Shown here: in pieces, positions 61,492 to 64,000 of the stretch | Numbering within the stretch: position 1 is the first letter of the stretch | Layout: each line of letters begins with the position of its first letter | Source of the DNA: Sphingobacterium siyangense | GTDB taxonomy: Bacteria; Bacteroidota; Bacteroidia; Sphingobacteriales; Sphingobacteriaceae | Assembly (NCBI RefSeq): GCF_007830445.1 | Contig: NZ_VLKR01000020.1 | Span: 1-64,000, forward strand | DNA length: 64,000 bases | Direction of reading: 5' to 3' | Program-made: the position numbers and the translations under genes | The notes under the pieces: model-generated | Told to the model about the DNA's origin: nothing | What the model saw: only the letters and a program-made list of their open reading frames with translations | Databases searched by the model: none

Positions 61492-64000
61492 TTATTCAAA
61501 TAATTTAAGCAGCTCATCTTTACTGATCGATTTCATTAGATTAGCCTCATCTAAAATCAGTCCTTCGGATATTCGTTTTTTACTTTCTTGAAGGGCTAAG
61601 ATGTGCTCCTCAACGGAATCCCGACAAACAATCTTATAAGCCATCACATGCTTTTCTTGCCCTATTCGATAACAACGATCTATCGCCTGTGCTTCGGCAG
61701 CAGGATTCCACCAGGGATCCAAAATATAGACATAGTCGGCAGCCGTTAGATTTAAGCCGGTTCCTCCCGCTTTAAGGCTAATGAGAAACACACGGCATTC
61801 GTCCTCGTTCTGAAATCTTTCGACCGCATTTTGCCGCTGATCTTGATTCATCTTACCATCAAGGTAGACATAAGCTATTCCCTTATTTTCGATTCGTTGA
61901 GCCACCAGCTTAAGCATGGAAGTATACGCCGAAAAGAGAAGAATCTTATGATTTGGAGCTACTTCATCCATGATCTCATCAATAAAATCCAATTTAATAG
62001 ATTCATGACCGAAGCCGCCATCTTTCATCAGAATGGGGGAGTTGCAAAGCTGCCGTAGTTTTTGCAGCGCCTCGATCGCTAAAAATTTGGATTTCGTGGA
62101 ATCAGCGCTATTCAGATTATTTTCAATCTCTCCCTTGAATATTTTTCTGACCTTATCGTATATTTTCCTTTGCTCTGGAAGCATATCCATATAGAGAATT
62201 GTTTCGGTCTTTTCAGGAAGGTCCAAAGCAACCTGTTTTTTTGTACGCCGAAGAATAAAAGGTTGGATCATCTTTTGGAGGCTAGAAGTCGTCTCTTGAA
62301 CCATATCTACCTCTTTGACACCCTTATATGCCTTATTAAAATTTCGATAATCTCCAAAGAAACCAGGATTAACTAAAGACATTTGCGCATAAATATCTTG
62401 TATACCGTTTTCAACTGGCGTTCCTGTCATCGCTACACGGTAATCGGCCTTAACCATTGACAGCACCTCAAAACGCTTCGAATTACGGTTCTTGACGGCT
62501 TGGGATTCGTCCATAATCAGATAGCTAAAGTCTAAACTGGTTAAATACGCCGCATCAGTCAACATCGTTCCATATGTCGTAAGAACTACAGTGCCTTCCT
62601 CTTCAAAAATAAATGCTTCCCGGTGTTTCCCATGATAGATTTCTATTTTTCGATAGGGGGCGAACTTTTTATATTCATTTTCCCAATTGAACAAAAGAGA
62701 GTTCGGGACAACCACTAAAGCAGATTTTCCTGTAGAATGCTGTTGATAAAAGTATTCCAGCACTGTTATAATCTGCAATGTTTTCCCTAAACCCATATCA
62801 TCAGCCAAAAGGCCGCCCCACTGAAATTCATTCAAAAAAGTGAGCCAGCTGAAACCTACCTGCTGATAAGGTCGTAATTGCGCTTTTAAGCTTCTAGGGA
62901 TTTCCAAAAGAGGGATTTCATCCAAAGCTGCGAGTTTTTCACGACGTTCCCGAATACTGTCCTGAATAATTTTTTTATCTATTTTATCCAAAACCTTCTG
63001 CATAGACACAAGTTGAATTGTATTTAAGACAAAACAATCTTCTTCTCTTCTTCCTCCTAAAAACAATGGCCTGAAGATTTCTCGGTCAGCGCGGCGTATA
63101 ATGCCAAAAGCCCCTTCAGTAAGAGTAAAAACTTTATCTGTTCCCATAATCAAATCCTCAAATTCATCCATTGAAATTGTGTGTCTTCCAAATTTCGGCC
63201 CCAGTAGAATTGAACATAGGTTATTTTCCAGACGGATATTACGTACAGTACAATTTAGAGGGAAAGGATAGTATGCGCTACCTTGCTGAAGATGGTCAAT
63301 TTCTAACGAAATTTCATTGAGAGAGCAGCTTTCCATGAAATCAAATAGCCAAGTGGTATTTTCAATTTCTTTCAAAGGAATCAACCAGTTATTTTCTAAT
63401 GCTGTCTCCTTAAGAATCGGATGTTGTGTTTTAACAAATTCCTGAAAAACCTGTTCTTCGAGCTTATCCCTTTCAAAATATGCCAATTGATTCTGTCTCT
63501 CCCCTAAAATCAAATTGCTACTGGAGTTTAACAAAAACCTACCCTCTTTCTCATATTCGGCAAAAGCCGCTATACAAAGGAATTGGTCAATTACAGAAAT
63601 AGTAGCTATTTTTTTAAACGGCTTAAAGACTTGAGGAATTGTCATATTTTCCCCTACCCTATTTAAGATGACAAGCTCCGCTATTTTTGATAGGGGTATC
63701 AGATAATCGTTCAAGAAGGTATGATAATTCTCTTTAAAGACAGTCAATCTATATTTCCATTGTCTAAACTTTTGCAATACTCCAACCTGGGTCAGGTTAT
63801 CAATAAATAAAATTTCCTCGTTAGATATTTTCAGAAAGAAACAATTTTCATCCCCCAAAAACTCAGGACAATCTATTAGCTGGTTTCTGTAATAGAGACA
63901 AATTCGCATTTTCAGATATTGATCCTGATCATCAATTTCGACTTTGAGCTGCAAATCCCCCTGTGCTTTATTTAATGTAGCAGCACCCAGCACTCTCGAA
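61492..64000 (-). CDS. SNF2-family DEAD/DEAH-box helicase, N-terminus cut by window edge
   Basis: 835 codons are visible and the frame is open to position 64000, so the true start lies outside; the GTG at 63993 is only the first start-like codon inside. The first about 370 visible residues are a non-helicase region without a recognised domain. Then the SNF2 ATPase: LLADDMGLGKTLQI (motif I, about 395), VVVPNSLLFNWENEY (Ia), IMDESQ (motif II, about 496, DESQ instead of DEAQ/DEAH), MTGTPVENG (III), and the helicase C-terminal lobe with LFSAYTSM, LISLKAGGTGLNL (V) and QAIDRCYRIGQ (VI, about 768). Bacterial SNF2 proteins move along double-stranded DNA and remodel bound proteins; some belong to phage-defence systems. 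Here it leads four small leftward genes with tight spacing. Confidence 0.93.
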   Translation of the reverse strand, partial: SRVLGAATLNKAQGDLQLKVEIDDQDQYLKMRICLYYRNQLIDCPEFLGDENCFFLKISNEEILFIDNLTQVGVLQKFRQWKYRLTVFKENYHTFLNDYLIPLSKIAELVILNRVGENMTIPQVFKPFKKIATISVIDQFLCIAAFAEYEKEGRFLLNSSSNLILGERQNQLAYFERDKLEEQVFQEFVKTQHPILKETALENNWLIPLKEIENTTWLFDFMESCSLNEISLEIDHLQQGSAYYPFPLNCTVRNIRLENNLCSILLGPKFGRHTISMDEFEDLIMGTDKVFTLTEGAFGIIRRADREIFRPLFLGGRREEDCFVLNTIQLVSMQKVLDKIDKKIIQDSIRERREKLAALDEIPLLEIPRSLKAQLRPYQQVGFSWLTFLNEFQWGGLLADDMGLGKTLQIITVLEYFYQQHSTGKSALVVVPNSLLFNWENEYKKFAPYRKIEIYHGKHREAFIFEEEGTVVLTTYGTMLTDAAYLTSLDFSYLIMDESQAVKNRNSKRFEVLSMVKADYRVAMTGTPVENGIQDIYAQMSLVNPGFFGDYRNFNKAYKGVKEVDMVQETTSSLQKMIQPFILRRTKKQVALDLPEKTETILYMDMLPEQRKIYDKVRKIFKGEIENNLNSADSTKSKFLAIEALQKLRQLCNSPILMKDGGFGHESIKLDFIDEIMDEVAPNHKILLFSAYTSMLKLVAQRIENKGIAYVYLDGKMNQDQRQNAVERFQNEDECRVFLISLKAGGTGLNLTAADYVYILDPWWNPAAEAQAIDRCYRIGQEKHVMAYKIVCRDSVEEHILALQESKKRISEGLILDEANLMKSISKDELLKLFE

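Noticed and set aside
61492..64000. Assignment of the SNF2 cluster to Zorya or DISARM
   Set aside because: None of the marker partner genes of those systems is visible; only the helicase type is shared.

Overview
The window looks like chromosomal DNA of a Bacteroidota bacterium, most likely Sphingobacteriaceae (Sphingobacterium-like). The evidence is five SusC/SusD pairs, an ECF sigma/FecR/STN-receptor cassette, promoters of the Bacteroidota type (TTTG at -33, TAnnTTTG at -7), lipoboxes followed by soluble enzymes, and Rhs-type DUF6443 proteins. Genus is inferred from overall resemblance only. I saw no tRNA, rRNA, CRISPR array, transposase or integrase.

Layout. 1-3.7 kb: a leftward two-gene Rhs-type surface protein locus, cut by the window edge. 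4.0-5.6 kb: leftward rpsO and a DUF5009/NagX-like membrane acyltransferase. 5.8-24 kb: a glycan-use locus made of two tandem, related ROK-SusC-SusD modules, followed by a GH29 alpha-L-fucosidase, a BNR/sialidase-fold lipoprotein, a small lipoprotein and a convergent GH3 beta-glucosidase. Each ROK gene has a near-identical palindrome lying on its -33 box, so each regulator probably controls its own module. 24.4-34.4 kb: a leftward ECF sigma - FecR - STN/SusC - SusD - purple-acid-phosphatase-like cassette, then a glycerophosphodiesterase and a small lipoprotein, pointing to phosphorylated substrates or phosphorus scavenging. 34.8-38.1 kb: an orphan TonB-dependent receptor and a small outer-membrane barrel, convergent.

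38.3-58.3 kb: a polysaccharide utilisation locus for uronic-acid polymers, probably glycosaminoglycans. Rightward it has SusC, SusD, a heparinase II/III-type lyase and a GH88 unsaturated glucuronyl hydrolase. Leftward it has a PL8 lyase with its catalytic residues intact and a Cys-type sulfatase. Then come a barstar-like immunity protein and an exported Gfo/Idh/MocA oxidoreductase (rightward), and a second SusC-SusD pair with an exported YdcF-family protein (leftward). The lyases would cut the chain, GH88 would remove the unsaturated uronate, the sulfatase would desulfate, and the SusCD pairs would import oligosaccharides. No hybrid two-component regulator is present in the window.

58.4-64 kb: a compact leftward cluster led by a SNF2-type helicase (cut by the right window edge), then two tightly coupled paralogous proteins with HTH-like N-terminal segments, then two unrecognised proteins that share another N-terminal motif, then a small membrane protein. 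This is the best candidate here for an undescribed multi-gene system. Its function cannot be read from sequence.
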